Shown here: one piece after another, positions 33,234 to 44,240 of the stretch
Position numbering within the stretch: position 1 is the first letter of the stretch
How the letters are laid out: each line of letters opens with the position of its first letter
From: Latrodectus hesperus
Taxonomy: Eukaryota > Arthropoda > Arachnida > Araneae > Theridiidae
NCBI GenBank assembly: GCA_037975125.1
Contig: CM075853.1
Coordinates: 28,324,295 to 28,388,294 of the forward strand
Length of the DNA: 64,000 nucleotides
Reading direction: 5' to 3'
The notes under the pieces: model-generated
Seen by the model: the letters and a program-made list of their open reading frames with translations, nothing else
Databases searched by the model: none
What the model was told of the DNA's origin: nothing
Position numbers and translations under genes: made by a program

Positions 33234-33405
33234 GCCGAGCTGGCAGCCGAATGGTTAGCGCTCTTGCCTTCGGTTCAACAGTTCGTGGGTTCGAATCCCA
33301 CCTTGGGCATGGATGTTTGTAGTGGTTTGGAATCCACTTTAAGCCGTAAGTCCCGGTCTAATTAGCCCTCGTGTGCAAAAAATGACCGTTGAGCGACAAA
33401 CAAAA
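33234..33405 (+). mobile_element. tRNA-derived SINE, family 2, full length
   Basis: The head reads CAGCCGAATGGTTAGCGCTC (A box AATGGTTAGCGC) and GTGGGTTCGAATCCCACC (perfect B box inside a T-arm stem), followed by TTGGGCATGG. The body includes GGAATCCACTTTAAGCCGTA, CCCGGTCTAATTAGCCC and TGACCGTTGAGCGACAAAC, then an A-rich tail. The copy at 42.7 kb is nearly identical, so this family is young. tRNA-type folding is partial and the 3' body rules out a plain tRNA gene. Confidence 0.92.
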
Positions 33406-33729
33406 TCAATCTTTAATTTTATTTACTCAAAATTTTTCTAATAAAAACTAATTAAAATGCTTAGAAAAAATATTTCTAAAAAAATATTTTATTGCCTATA
33501 AGCAACGGTATAAAGATTAGTATCACTGATAACAGAATGAAGATATACTTAAATTAATAATAATTTTTTCTTTATGGTTAACATCTCTATTGTAAATATT
33601 AACTGACGCTTATTCAAACTTATTTCAGCAGTTTCCAGGTAATCTTCCCTTAACTATAAATAATTAAGAATCAGTCATATCTGATATGGACATTTACTGA
33701 ATATATTTTCTAATTTTATAACTGAATAG
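33406..33729. other. AT-rich spacer
   Basis: No gene or repeat recognised. Confidence 0.5.
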
Positions 33730-33873
<144 letters not shown>

Positions 33874-33979
33874 TTAGTTAAACATACATTTTAAAAATTA
33901 TTTTTCTTATAATCATAAAAAGAAAACTACAATGAAATTAACTGGATACATTACTATGATATTTACGTCCCTTACTGTC

Positions 33980-34252
33980 TAGTGCCATCTAGGCTGGCAC
34001 CATGGGGTGCGCTGCTCCACTTTTTCAACTGAAACGTAATTTGGCGTGGAGTCCAATTTCCTCAGTACACACATGCCATAGGAACCCGTTTATAGTGTAG
34101 ACACCCAACCATTCACAACCTATTCATAAAAGGAAAGGGCAAAGACAGGATAGATAGAGAGAGTACATCCATAACCTAAATAGGATTCGAACCCAATGCC
34201 TCCTTATCCGCAGTCAAGCACTCTGACCACTAGACAGAGTGGGCGGCACGTG
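33980..34252 (-). mobile_element. tRNA-derived SINE, family 4
   Basis: On the minus strand it starts near GTGCCGCCCACTCTGTCTAG and has TCTAGTGGTCAGAGTGCTTG (A box), TTGGGTTCGAATCCTATTTA (B box), then GGTTATGGATGTACTCTC. The 3' end carries a strong hairpin, GTGCCA-tctaggc-TGGCAC (33,982-34,000 on plus). Only one copy is present in the window. Confidence 0.75.
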
Positions 34253-34530
34253 TTTTACAATAAACCTTTGAAGAATTCTATCCATGTCTATGATCAATAA
34301 ACAATCTAATTTTAATTGTAAATGCCATTTTAACATCTGCTTCAGCAATGAAGATAAGAGTATTATAGAATTAATTCATTTCAAAATAGGATCATATTCT
34401 CATGTATCATTGAATAAAATCACTATGAAGTATAAATAGTTTCTTTCGATTTCGACTAATTAGAGTTTCTACTAATTAGAATCTATTAATATAAAATATA
34501 AAGAGCCATAATTTAAATAACGCAAAGTAA
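34253..34530. other. AT-rich spacer
   Basis: No gene recognised. CTAATTAGAGTTTCTACTAATTAGA near 34,457 is a local duplication of about 15 bp. Confidence 0.5.
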
Positions 34531-34651
<121 letters not shown>

Positions 34652-34665
34652 ATTTTTCTCCTATC

Positions 34666-34667
<2 letters not shown>

Positions 34668-34740
<73 letters not shown>
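34668..34740. repeat. (AT)n microsatellite
   Basis: Second AT run, 16 bp after the palindromic one. Confidence 0.95.
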
Positions 34741-34742
<2 letters not shown>

Positions 34743-35399
34743 GTCATCTAGAAATAAATTTTATTACTTAATTTCAAATCTAAGCATAGTATGTTATTAT
34801 TAATATTTCTAACTATTATGTTTAATTAATTATTATTTATACATTATTTTATGTATGATATAATACCTTAGATTAATTATTATAATCAACGGTTTTCGGT
34901 AAATCATTATATTTGAATATGTTATTATAAATGAATTAAATTCTTGCTGAATATTATACACCTATTTTTAAGGATTTCTCTTAAAGTTAAATTAATGTAT
35001 ACATTAAATTTTACACTTTTTAATAATTAATGTCTAAATTAATAGTTAACCACAGAATTTACAGTGTTACATAATCTTCTCATATTTACATTACAAAAAA
35101 ATCATATTTCTCTATTTCGTTTTTATGTCTCCAATGAAAATCCATATAATACAATATTAAATGTAATTGCTAGAAATTAAAATTAACTTCAACATACGAA
35201 AAACTTTTTTAATCTACTCTCATGCATTCAAATTGAAGGATAAACGGAATAATTTAAAAGGCTTACAAAGTTTATTTTTCTGCCTCTCATTTTCAAATGG
35301 ATTATTCCTTCCAAACCGTCAGAATAATTTATTTCATAATTTAACAGATACTCTTCCAGAATGTAATTTATAAAAATTGGAAAATTTCGAAGCCTAACT
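34741..35399. other. AT-rich spacer
   Basis: No gene recognised. The short open frames at 35,167-35,428 lack any domain. Confidence 0.5.
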
Positions 35400-35930
35400 A
35401 TCGCGAAGAATCGGAAACTGTTTGCCAACTACGAATGGCACTGCGCAGTCGCACATGTGCATCATGGGAAATCTTCGTTGGCATCGCTCCGGATTAAAAG
35501 TTCGAACTTTTACAAATCTCTATTGAGAGGAAACAAGAAAATGGAAGCTGGGCGCGAGGATACAAGCACGGAAAATTGAAGAAGTAAGAAGTTAGTGGTA
35601 AGATTTAGGTTGTAGAGGGAAAAAAATTACGTGGAAAAGAACAATTTTCAGCTCGACTTAGTGCAGAAAGAGAAATTAGATCTCCAGGGGAAATTAATTG
35701 GAAGTGAAGTTGGCTAAGAGAACGGAATTGAGAAATAGAACAAAATTACAAAATGGATTGAGGAAAGGTGAAAGTTAAGAAAAGGGATGGACTGTCTCCT
35801 AACCTTTTTGGATCAGAAGAGCGAGAACGTATAACGAAAGACAACTGTTTGAACAAGGAAAGATAAAGTTTGAGAAGGTGATTAAAGATAGGCGGACTCT
35901 GAGCTGTAATTGGCTCATCTCGAAAGTTGA
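35400..35930 (+). promoter_or_regulatory. Promoter-like patch followed by purine-rich sequence
   Basis: At 35,440-35,500 there is GCACTGCGCAGTCGCACATG, then CATCATGGGAAATC and TTGGCATCGCTCCGG, CpG-bearing words of the NRF1-like TGCGCA type often found at housekeeping start sites. For the next 400 bp the plus strand is markedly A/G-rich without a long open frame, and it contains donor-like words GTAAGA at 35,584 and 35,598. One reading is a noncoding first exon transcribed rightward. No coding sequence or known gene is visible, so this is tentative. Confidence 0.3.
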
Positions 35931-37806
35931 AGAGTTTGTTTCTCTAGAATTTTTTTTTTGTGTCATGCACATGATATGTACACGAATAGTTTCGAAGTTA
36001 GTTAAGAAAATATTTTAAGCCCTAATTTAATTTATTACTATACAAATAAAAGCACAGAACATGTTAATATTTATTAAAATTTGGTAACAAAAAAGTTTTA
36101 TAGTAATAAAGATATAAATTTTCAACTCTTCCATTAGTAAAAAAAATCTTTTATGCACTAAAAAGTCTTTTGTCAGTCTACATTTTTTTATAAATCCCTT
36201 TTGTTGCCTGAAAATTTAACTTTTTTTAAAAAAAAATCTTTCTTTGCTAGAATAGTTAAGAAAATCTTTATAAAATAAAATTGATTAAAAAAAAATTGCA
36301 TTTATAAGAAGAGCAATTTAACTATTCTTTTACAATTTATCTCTAGAGAATTTTCATTAGCGTCCTATAACTACTTCAGTCTCATTTTATTCTATTTTTT
36401 TTTCCTCCGTTGAAACACTTTGAATTTCACTAACGAAAAAAATTGGAATAATCACACTTAGAAGTAAAGAGCATTTCTAATACCAAAAATCTTAACTAAC
36501 CCCTGAAGCAAAGTAAGAAAAACTTACAATTTATTTAAGACAATAACAAGATTTTTAAGAATTTAAAAAATATATATTATGCGTTTGAAGGAAGAAAAAT
36601 ATATTTCAAGTAAACTTCAACAATTTGAAAAGTTAGGGACCTTTTATTTTTAAGCTTCCAGGCATTTTATTTTTGTTTTTGAATATTTAAGTACATCAAA
36701 CTTCCTGCTTTTTATTTTATACTTAAATGTTTTATAATATTTAGGTTTAAGCCGAGTGTGTTTTTGGGTGCTAATTTCTACTGATTTTTCTCAAATATAA
36801 ATTTCATTTTTTAATTATAATGTTTAGAGCTTAAATTTAGTGTGTAATTTGTCTCTCTGATTTTCATGACACTTTAATGTATAAAGATTTAAGGGTACAA
36901 AAAGATTTAACATTGACACCTTTGTCAAGTTATCGGTTTTTGTTTGGAACAAAGAAATAAAAATAAATCAATTTTTTTCTTGATAGTATTCTTAACGATT
37001 GGCAGTCGAAACTTCTTAACAATTATGCTATTTGTGGCTTGTGTGTGATAATATGTATCTAGAGTTTAACATAAATACCTTAATCCTTTGATGACATTAC
37101 TTACCTATAATTTTGATATGCAGCGCTTTTAGTAGGAATGTTGGCAAAAATATAATTTATATTGCCCTAAAAAATGAGTTTTAAATTATAACAACAAGAA
37201 TAACCAAGATTTGTTATTTATCGTCGTAATCTCCTCGATTACCAATAAACTGAATAAAATGATTTTATTAACACAGTATAACAGATATCTTATAAATTTA
37301 ATACATAAAATTTATTAAGTTTCCAAACTCTATGACATTTTAACTAAAATATTTTGAAATGCATTTATCTATGTGTATAAAACGAAGCCTCTGTATATGT
37401 ATGTTCTTCCATAGCTTCAAAATACCTAAAAAAATTTCAATCAAATTTCGTACACGAATAAGTTATTATCAGAAAAATAATCCTGATAGTGTAAATTCTC
37501 CAATCATAAGGTGCCTTCCAAACGGAAAAAAAAAAGGAATATGTCCAAAAATTATTTGAAATTAAGCTTGTCTACTTAGTATTTTTTGGAGTTGCTAAAT
37601 TGATTGGTGCTGTTCTGATCACTTTTAAGCACGTGTTAAGTGAACATTAAAAGTTTAAATTCCAAAAGTTTGTCATTAAAAGGGGTTGCATTTAAGGATA
37701 ATTGTGGACAACGGGTATTAATGTGATCTTATGTATTTCATGGTTATTGTAATGCCAGTAGCATTATCCACAACGTTTAAATAAGCATTCATTCTTCGTT
37801 GATATA
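35931..37806. other. AT-rich stretch without genes
   Basis: No exon, SINE or transposon recognised before the Tc1 element. Confidence 0.55.
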
Positions 37807-37833
37807 CAGTCGGTCAAAAAAGTATTTTGACAC
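37807..37833 (+). repeat. Left outer terminal inverted repeat of the Tc1 element
   Basis: 27 bp beginning CAGTCGGTC and ending TTTTGACAC, paired with 39,479-39,505. Confidence 0.9.
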
Positions 37834-38007
37834 TTGGGATGCGTAACATGTAAAGCTATTTATAAAAACATTTATCACATTAAAACAAAAGAAAAAGTAT
37901 TCAAGAGGAGCTTTAACATTTGGTATACATTATATAATTGAAACTTTGCTAATATTTTAGCTTTATAATTTGATATAGCTTTTTGAATATAATTCAAAGG
38001 CAAACAA

Positions 38008-38031
38008 GGGTCAAAAAAGGATTGGGACACT
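38008..38031 (+). repeat. Left inner direct repeat of the Tc1 element
   Basis: GGGTCAAAAAAGGATTGGGA plus CAC: a near copy of the outer end about 200 bp inside, the likely second transposase site. Confidence 0.85.
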
Positions 38032-38152
38032 TTTGAAATGAGCAAGTAAAACAATAAATATGTCCCACAAAATAAAATTTAATTTGCTACCACTTTTTTT
38101 AGACAATACTTTTTCACATAATTTGTCAATAAAATCGGTTATATGTAGAGCA

Positions 38153-39246
38153 ATGACGGAAAAACAAAGAGATTTCGATGGATGTGCGAAATCTGGTAAT
38201 AAGCCATTGGAAATATGGAAAATAAGTTCTCTGTATCGGGAAATTCTTGGAGCTGAGTACGTCTACTGTTTTTAACATTATTCACAAGTTCACGAAAACA
38301 AATAGTGTTGAAAAAAAGCAGAGATCAGGGCATCCTAGGATACTTACTGAACGTGAAGAGAGGTGGATTGTGAGACAAGTTCTTATTAATCTAAGAACCA
38401 GCGCAGTAAAAATGACTGAGATGTAAAGTATGTTTGGGAAATCTGTAAATCCTAACGCTGTCAGAAATGTTTTAAGAAAACATAGGTATCATGGTAGAGG
38501 ACCTCGAAGAAAACCCAACATTTCCAAAGCAAACCGAAAAGATGGACTGACATTTGCTAAAATGTTTGTAAAACAGCCACCAGAATTTTGGGAAAATGTA
38601 ATTTTCGTAGACGAAAGCAAATATAACATTTTCGTATCAGATGGGAAGCAAAAAGTCTGGCGGACACATAATACGGAATTGCATGTTAAAAATTTGCTGC
38701 CAACTGTTAAGTATGGAGGCAGCAACCAATTAGTCTGGGGATGCATAACAAGCTCTGGTGTTGGAAACTTAGATTTAATAGATGGTATAATGAATAAATA
38801 TGTCTATCTTGACATTCTCAAGCAAAATTTAAAGCAAATTGACAGAAAGTTGGGAATAGCAAGCCATTTTAATTTGTACCAGGATAACGACCCAAAATAT
38901 ACTGCTCACATTTGCATGTTATGGGCCCTTTACCACTGTCTTGGTGTGATTAAAACTCCTGCACAGAGTCCAGACTTTAATCCCATAGAACATGTATGGA
39001 ATTGTTTGCAGCAAAAACTCAATGAACACCACATTTCTAACGAGAAAGATTTAAATAGAGAACTGGCATGGCAGAAGGAAAAGTTAGAACAGAACCTTGA
39101 CAAGAAAAGATAAGCAGGAGTTAACAAAACATCTGGTTGAAGAGTGGGCCAAAATCGACTGGTCGTTTTGTGCAAAACTGGTTAAATCCATGCCAAATCG
39201 ACTGTTAGAGGTCATAGAGTACAAAAGTGGTCCAACAAGATATTAA
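38153..39246 (+). pseudogene. Tc1-type DD34E transposase, broken by one stop and two frameshifts
   Basis: The reading starts at ATG 38,153 (MTEKQRDF) and must shift frame near 38,250 to continue through STVFNIIHKF and the basic GHPRILTEREER linker, the end of the paired-like DNA-binding domain. A TAA at 38,424 interrupts it in the conserved TSAVKMTEM region. From 38,430 a 227-residue frame holds the catalytic core. FVDESKYNIF carries Asp61, YQDNDPKYT carries Asp152 and SPDFNPIEHVW carries Glu187, with 34 residues between the last two, which defines Tc1-like DD34E. A second frameshift near 39,113-39,136 separates the C-terminus, WSFCAKLVKSMPNRL to the stop at 39,244. All three catalytic residues survive and only three lesions are needed to explain the loss, so inactivation is fairly recent. 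Confidence 0.92.
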
Positions 39247-39284
39247 CTATAAATTGTTTGCTGCATTTTTTAATTTACTGGGCA

Positions 39285-39306
39285 GTGTCCCAATACTTTT
39301 TTGAGC
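39285..39306 (-). repeat. Right inner direct repeat of the Tc1 element
   Basis: GTGTCCCAATACTTTTTTGA, inverted relative to the left inner repeat and about 200 bp from the right end. Confidence 0.85.
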
Positions 39307-39478
39307 TCATTTTTTGTCTTGACTTTTTTTCTTTAAATTATAACAATAATTACATTAATATTTGAGTTTTGTTTCAATCACTGTGATCTGAATTTAACAA
39401 AATGTCATATACGTCTTTTTTTGTTTCATTTGTGTATTTAAGTTATATATTATGATAAAAATTTCATGAACTTATATT

Positions 39479-39505
39479 GTGTCCCAATACTTTTTTGACA
39501 GAGTG
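39479..39505 (-). repeat. Right outer terminal inverted repeat of the Tc1 element
   Basis: GTGTCCCAATACTTTTTTGA followed by CAGAGTG, then TA. Complement of the left end with four mismatches. Confidence 0.9.
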
Positions 39506-39507
39506 TA

Positions 39508-40387
39508 TATATGGTATAGATAATTCGCGTTATGGTCTTATGAATAGCACGCTAGAAGTAATTCGACCACGATTGATAGTTTAAAGTACATTTTAAATCA
39601 TTTTAAATATCTACTCCGTATAAAAATATCGAGCCAGTAAATTTTTTAAATGAAGGCTAGGGAAATAACTATTCTACTGTCATCTTGGCTTGGAGTAAGT
39701 ACAAATTAAAGTCAATAATGCCTGAAACGACAATATACCTGACAAATGTCTAAAATGACCGAGTTTATAATCATACCAATAGTTGTCCATTATGAGTTAA
39801 ATTATAATGTAACAAATATGTAAAAAGATCACTTCATAATTTTTATAGTGTTACTTATGTTCCAAAATAATTGCGGAAAAAAAATTGAAATTTTATGTTG
39901 TAAACCATCTACCTCTTTTTCTTGTTTATAACGAAATATTGGAATATATGAATATCTCGCTAAAGATAGGTAATTATACATAAGTGTATTTCAAATTAAG
40001 AATATATTTTAAATTAGTCAATAATAATTTAACTGGATTTATAATTATCATGATTTAGACATTCCATGAATATTAATTAATTTTAAATGAATAGGATACA
40101 AATATATTTGCTTCCTTCAAAAAAGTAACCAACATACTACGTCGAAGAAATTAAGGACGAGATACAAGAAAACAATATAAATAAGAGTCAGTATAAACAT
40201 TTTTAAATTTTTTTAATGTAATGAATTATAAGAACAGCTTTAATATAATAAGTAACCAATAATGGCGTGATGACGTAATTAATAGAGAACGGCATGAAGC
40301 TTTGTTTCATATATTGTCATAATATACACAAGATTTAATCTAATGTTGTATTTAATTTATGTAATTTTTGCTAATATTGGTGACTAG
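39508..40387. other. AT-rich spacer
   Basis: No gene recognised. Confidence 0.5.
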
Positions 40388-40700
40388 TGTTATCAGTAAG
40401 AAAAAACAATTTAATTATTGTTCAGCTTAACCAACTGGATGTCAAGCATACGAAATTCCACTGCATTTCTTGTTGCAGAACACAGAAAAATTTCGTGTTC
40501 ATTCCGCAAAGTATTGAGCATATTATTCCATTTTTGACAGTTAAAATACTTCTGATTGGGGTTTTTTCTGCAATAGGCGTGGTTTTTCTTTTTTGCAAGA
40601 TAGTCACGTGTTCCTTTCGCAGAAATATTGAATCTATCATTATTCCTTCGTTAACTAATCAAACGCTTCAGATTATTTTTCCCTGTAATAGTCATGATTG
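40388..40700. repeat. Three decayed tandem copies of a 107-113 bp unit
   Basis: Units begin with GTGTT at 40,388, 40,495 and 40,608. The second and third align best: GTGTTCATTCCGCAAAGTATTGAGC with GTGTTCCTTTCGCAGAAATATTGAATC, then ATTATTCCAT / ATTATTCCTT, TTCTGATTGG / TTCAGATTA and TCTGCAATAGGCGTGG / CCTGTAATAGTCATGA. The first copy keeps ATTATTGTTCAGCTTAACC and TTGTTGCAGAACA. The plus open frame at 40,387-40,725 simply runs through this repeat. Confidence 0.65.
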
Positions 40701-42123
40701 CTTTATGTTACAAGACAAAAAATAATTGATATTCTTATAAATATTTTTAACCAGAAGTTCGTAAATAACTTTTATAAATTTTCACTGACGAAAATCAAAC
40801 GTTTACGCTGCTCTTCTAGCATTTTTTAAAGTGGTTAAAGAGCACTTTAGACAAAAATCTCTCAATAAATTATTGAAAAATTATAATGTTCATAAACTTG
40901 GAGTCTCTATAATGTCGTTCGTTGTATTGCTCAAATCTTTTCCAGAATAATGACCACCGAATTAAAAAATAGTTAATTTTTTTTTTTTTTTGTTAAAAGA
41001 AAGGCTTTTTTTCTCGATTAAATAAAACCCTTCGAAATTATAATATTTTAAAAAATATGAATTCTTTCATTTAACGCTTGTTATACTTCCTTTATTGAAG
41101 CACACAGTCATAGAAAAAGGTTAATCTGTAAAAGTGAGGAAAACTGTTTAAAAACTATAAAAGAAATTATTAATTTTAAATGACAAAATTATTTGTCTTT
41201 AACAGCCAAATAGTATTTTTTAATTAATTTCACTTTCTTCAATTTCACTTATTACCATCACCTTTATCAATATGCTTTTTTAATAAGCAAGTGTCTCTTT
41301 TAACTTTATTTCCATAAAGAAAATATTTCTTTGATTTTTATAAATATTTTTCCTTTAAAATATATTTTTCCTTTAAATTAAATAAAAAATTCCTTTAAAA
41401 TTTTCCTTTTCCTTTAAAATAAACTTTTCGCGATTTGAATCATTTGAATAATTCATATTATTTTACAAACACAGAGACGGGCACAATATTTTGGAAATTC
41501 TCTTTCATCCTTTTAACTCAAACAAAGGGAAAGAATTATCGGTTTTCAATTACCGGAGTAAGTATCTGCAATAGAGTAAGAATTATATGTAAATAGGTTC
41601 CGATTATCAAAGTTATGTGAAGAATTAATGCTATTAATTTTGCAACACGCATTAATCAATCTTAGCAAATATATATAGTTAAAATATTCAAATGTTATTC
41701 AAAAATTTTAAATGTTCTATACAATACTTTATTACATTACTTTTTAACAATAAATATAAAATATCTTGATTTTTTAATAACTAATAAATTTATAATATAT
41801 TCATAATTAGATTAAAATTTTTCTGAATGCAAATGCTAAATAATTTTTAAAAAATTACTAATCATATGGTAAATTTTGATAAAATAATAATAAATACATA
41901 GTTAAATAAAATACAAAATCGTCTCATTCTTATATAGATTAATAATATAAAATAAATAATTAAATAATATAAATATTATATAAAATACAAAATAATAAAA
42001 GTCAATAAATATGCTGAAGAATATTTAATTAGGTATATTTGCACCTTCGGCTTATTAATGACGATTCGTCTTGGCATGACACAAAAAGTGGATGGAAAGC
42101 CATACTTATCCATGATTCCTGCG
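40701..42123. other. AT-rich spacer with TTTCCTTTAAAAT runs
   Basis: At 41,348-41,425 the word TTCCTTTAAAAT recurs about five times, a small cryptic repeat. Otherwise no gene or element recognised. Confidence 0.55.
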
Positions 42124-42280
42124 CACAATTCATGAATATTGCATAGAAACTGTTAGCACCTGTTACAATAGAACGTGTTCTTACAATTCATAAATATTGC
42201 ATAGAAACTGTTAGCACCTGTTACGCTGAACCTGTTCTTACAATTCATAAATATTGCATAGAAAACTGTTAGAACCTGTT
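42124..42280. repeat. Three tandem copies of a 44-57 bp unit
   Basis: Each copy reads ACAATTCAT-A/G-AATATTGCATAG-AAACTGTTAG then CACCTGTTAC and CCTGTTCTT. Copies start at about 42,124, 42,181 and 42,238, and the last is shortened. Similarity is high, so the array is recent. Confidence 0.85.
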
Positions 42281-42289
42281 CTCACAATC

Positions 42290-43320
42290 CATTCTCAAGT
42301 ACCTCTCTTAATAAGCACTCCAAGTGTGCCGACAGCATGGAGGTCATGTGACTTTGATGATCAGGAAAGCATGAATGTACAAAAGTGATCATCCTACCAT
42401 TCCGATACAATGCTTAAGAAATGGCACGATGTAGTTTCTTGTTCAAAATGGAGAATCATGTACTGCGATTACGTGCCTCCTGAATTGAATATGCTACAGC
42501 AGATATTCATTAAAAATATCTTTAAAATATTTCCCAATGTGAAATACTATCAAACGCATCTGAGTTCCTATTTCAGTCCATCTATTGATACAAGTGGCTT
42601 ACACCAAACCCGTTCTATCGGCATGTACCAAAATGACTTCCGCCTTATCATACCTAGCAACGCCTTTCCAACCATCGACAGTTAATTTGCGTTTTTCCTA
42701 TGTCCACGTTTATTGTTGGGTTTTAGCTTGTATAACCAGCGCCGAATGGTTAGCGCTCTTGCCTTCGATTCAACAGTTCGTGGGTTCGAATCCCACCTTG
42801 GGCATGGATGTTTGTAGTGGTTCGGAATCCACTTTAAACCGTAGGTCCCGGTCTAATTAGCCCTAGTGTGCAAAAAATGACCGTTGAGCGACAAACAAAC
42901 AAACACTTGTGCAGCCATCAGAGACACTATCGTACGACGATGACATAAGTGCTTCATTCGCAAGTGATAGTTTTATGTACTGCGGTAGCTTATACATTTA
43001 TGTGAATGAGCGTTAAATCTATGAATGGTCGCAATTAAATCGATAAATGTTGCACTAGGACTCAATTATCCATTATTAAAGTGTGGGCTGACCACTGATG
43101 ATCTCGATCATCCGCACACTGTTGTCCAGTGCAGTTGACCATACCAATGGTGGTTTTACGGGAATCAACGTAATCACAGAGTATTCTTTAGTGGTATGTG
43201 AAAAATAGAATGCGTGTATTACCTCCGATATGGAAGACCCATTCATCAGCCATAACCATTAGAACACGCGATCAAATGCACTTAAATCTGCTCTCTTACC
43301 TACTTATTTTTTACTATTAC
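42290..43320 (-). pseudogene. Tc1-like transposase remnant split by a SINE
   Basis: Read on the minus strand from about 43,310 the first word is GKRADLSAFDRV, like the GKRKDLSEFDRG start of a common Tc1-like family. SSISE and, near 43,090, GQPTL follow. Beyond the SINE insertion come VDGWKGVARYDKAEVILVHA (about 42,680-42,620), matching W...VAWSDESRFLLHHAD with the catalytic Asp kept as YDKA. Next is TRNYIVPFLKHCIGMV near 42,440, in the region after the second Asp, and a LECLLREVLEN scrap near 42,310, in the place of IEHLWDVLE. Stops and frameshifts are many. Plus-strand frames in 42,410-42,860 are shadows. Confidence 0.6.
42735..42905 (+). mobile_element. SINE family 2 nested in the Tc1-like remnant
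   Basis: CGCCGAATGGTTAGCGCTCT, GTGGGTTCGAATCCCACC, GGAATCCACTTTAAACCGTA and TGACCGTTGAGCGACAAAC are almost identical to the 33.2 kb copy. The tail is (AAAC)n. CTTGT occurs just before the head and just after the tail and may be the target duplication. The head lacks the first dozen bases of the other copy. Confidence 0.92.
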
Positions 43321-43854
43321 TGAGATACCATGAGCAATATTCCTTGTCTGGTCAAATTACTGACCAAACTCGCACTTTTGATTTTAAAATTTAATTAAAT
43401 TTTAACAGAAAAAAATCGATCATAAAGTTAAGTAATTTTGAACAGAATTATTTTTAAATAACTTATCGGAGATAATTATTTCGATCATATGAAGATTTTA
43501 AAATTGGAAAATTTTTAAATTTTCTGTAACCAAAATCTAACCACAATTATTTCATAAAATTACGTTGGAATAAATGAATCTCTTACATCAGTAAATTTAT
43601 TTTAAAATTTATTAATTTTTCGTTTTAAGATTTGATTAGCAAGTTATGATGAAAAAAAATGCTTTTCTGTTTCTCTTGGTTTTTGGTTGGAGAAAATTAA
43701 ATTAAAAATTACACAATTGAATGAGTAAAAGAAATCCTTGAAGTACAATTTTCCTATTGACATTGCGAATATCTTTTTCTGTGCCACAAATCTCAGATTC
43801 TTTATTTGATTGTTCATCATAATTCTTAAATTCGATGTTCCTTTTCTCAGTAAA
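43321..43854. other. AT-rich spacer
   Basis: No gene recognised. Confidence 0.5.
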
Positions 43855-44240
43855 GTGTTTTATTCATTATCTATTTTTCCCAGTGTTTTATTCATTATCT
43901 CACTTTATTTATCATAGATCTTTTATTCATTATTCCTATTTTCATCACTAATCTCCGATTCCTTTTCATTTCCTTCAACATATTTCTTCCATTCATTATC
44001 ATTTTTTCAGCATTGTTTCTGTATCATTATCAGTCCCTCCACTGAATCATCATTATCAGTTTCTTCATCATAATTTTCCTGTTTTCATCCCTTTCTTCAA
44101 TACAATTTCATATTCATTAATACTTTTCTCATTCCATTGATTCAGCTTATAATTTTCTTCATTCTGGTTGTGCAACTCATAGTTTTATCCTATTTCTGAA
44201 ATTTAATGATTTTCTTCAACATATTTTCATTTGTTATTTC
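43855..44240. repeat. Pyrimidine-rich cryptic repeat of TTCATTATC-type words
   Basis: The plus strand is strongly T/C-rich, and TTATTCATTATC, TTCATCA and TCATTATCA recur many times without a fixed period. Noncoding low-complexity sequence. Confidence 0.65.

Larger units (their letters stand above)
37807..39505 (+). mobile_element. Complete Tc1-type transposon, inactivated
   Basis: About 1.7 kb, flanked by TA on both sides (37,805-37,806 and 39,506-39,507), the target duplication of the Tc1/mariner superfamily. The left end CAGTCGGTCAAAAAAGTATT and the complement of the right end CACTCTGTCAAAAAAGTATT agree at 23 of the first 27 bases. A second copy of the same repeat lies inside each end: GGTCAAAAAAGGATTGGGAC at about 38,009 and, inverted, GTCCCAATACTTTTTTGA at 39,287. 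This gives the doubled arrangement known as IR/DR in some Tc1 elements. The single gene between them is a broken DD34E transposase, so the copy cannot move itself. Confidence 0.92.

Noticed and set aside
33281..33310. tRNA gene suggested by a perfect GGTTCGAATCC B box (also at 42,780, 34,180, 46,195)
   Set aside because: The surrounding sequence does not fold into a full cloverleaf and continues into SINE bodies; two copies share about 170 bp.
40387..40725. 112-codon open frame as a membrane protein
   Set aside because: It runs through a three-copy tandem repeat and is mirrored by an open minus frame; hydrophobicity follows from T-rich sequence.
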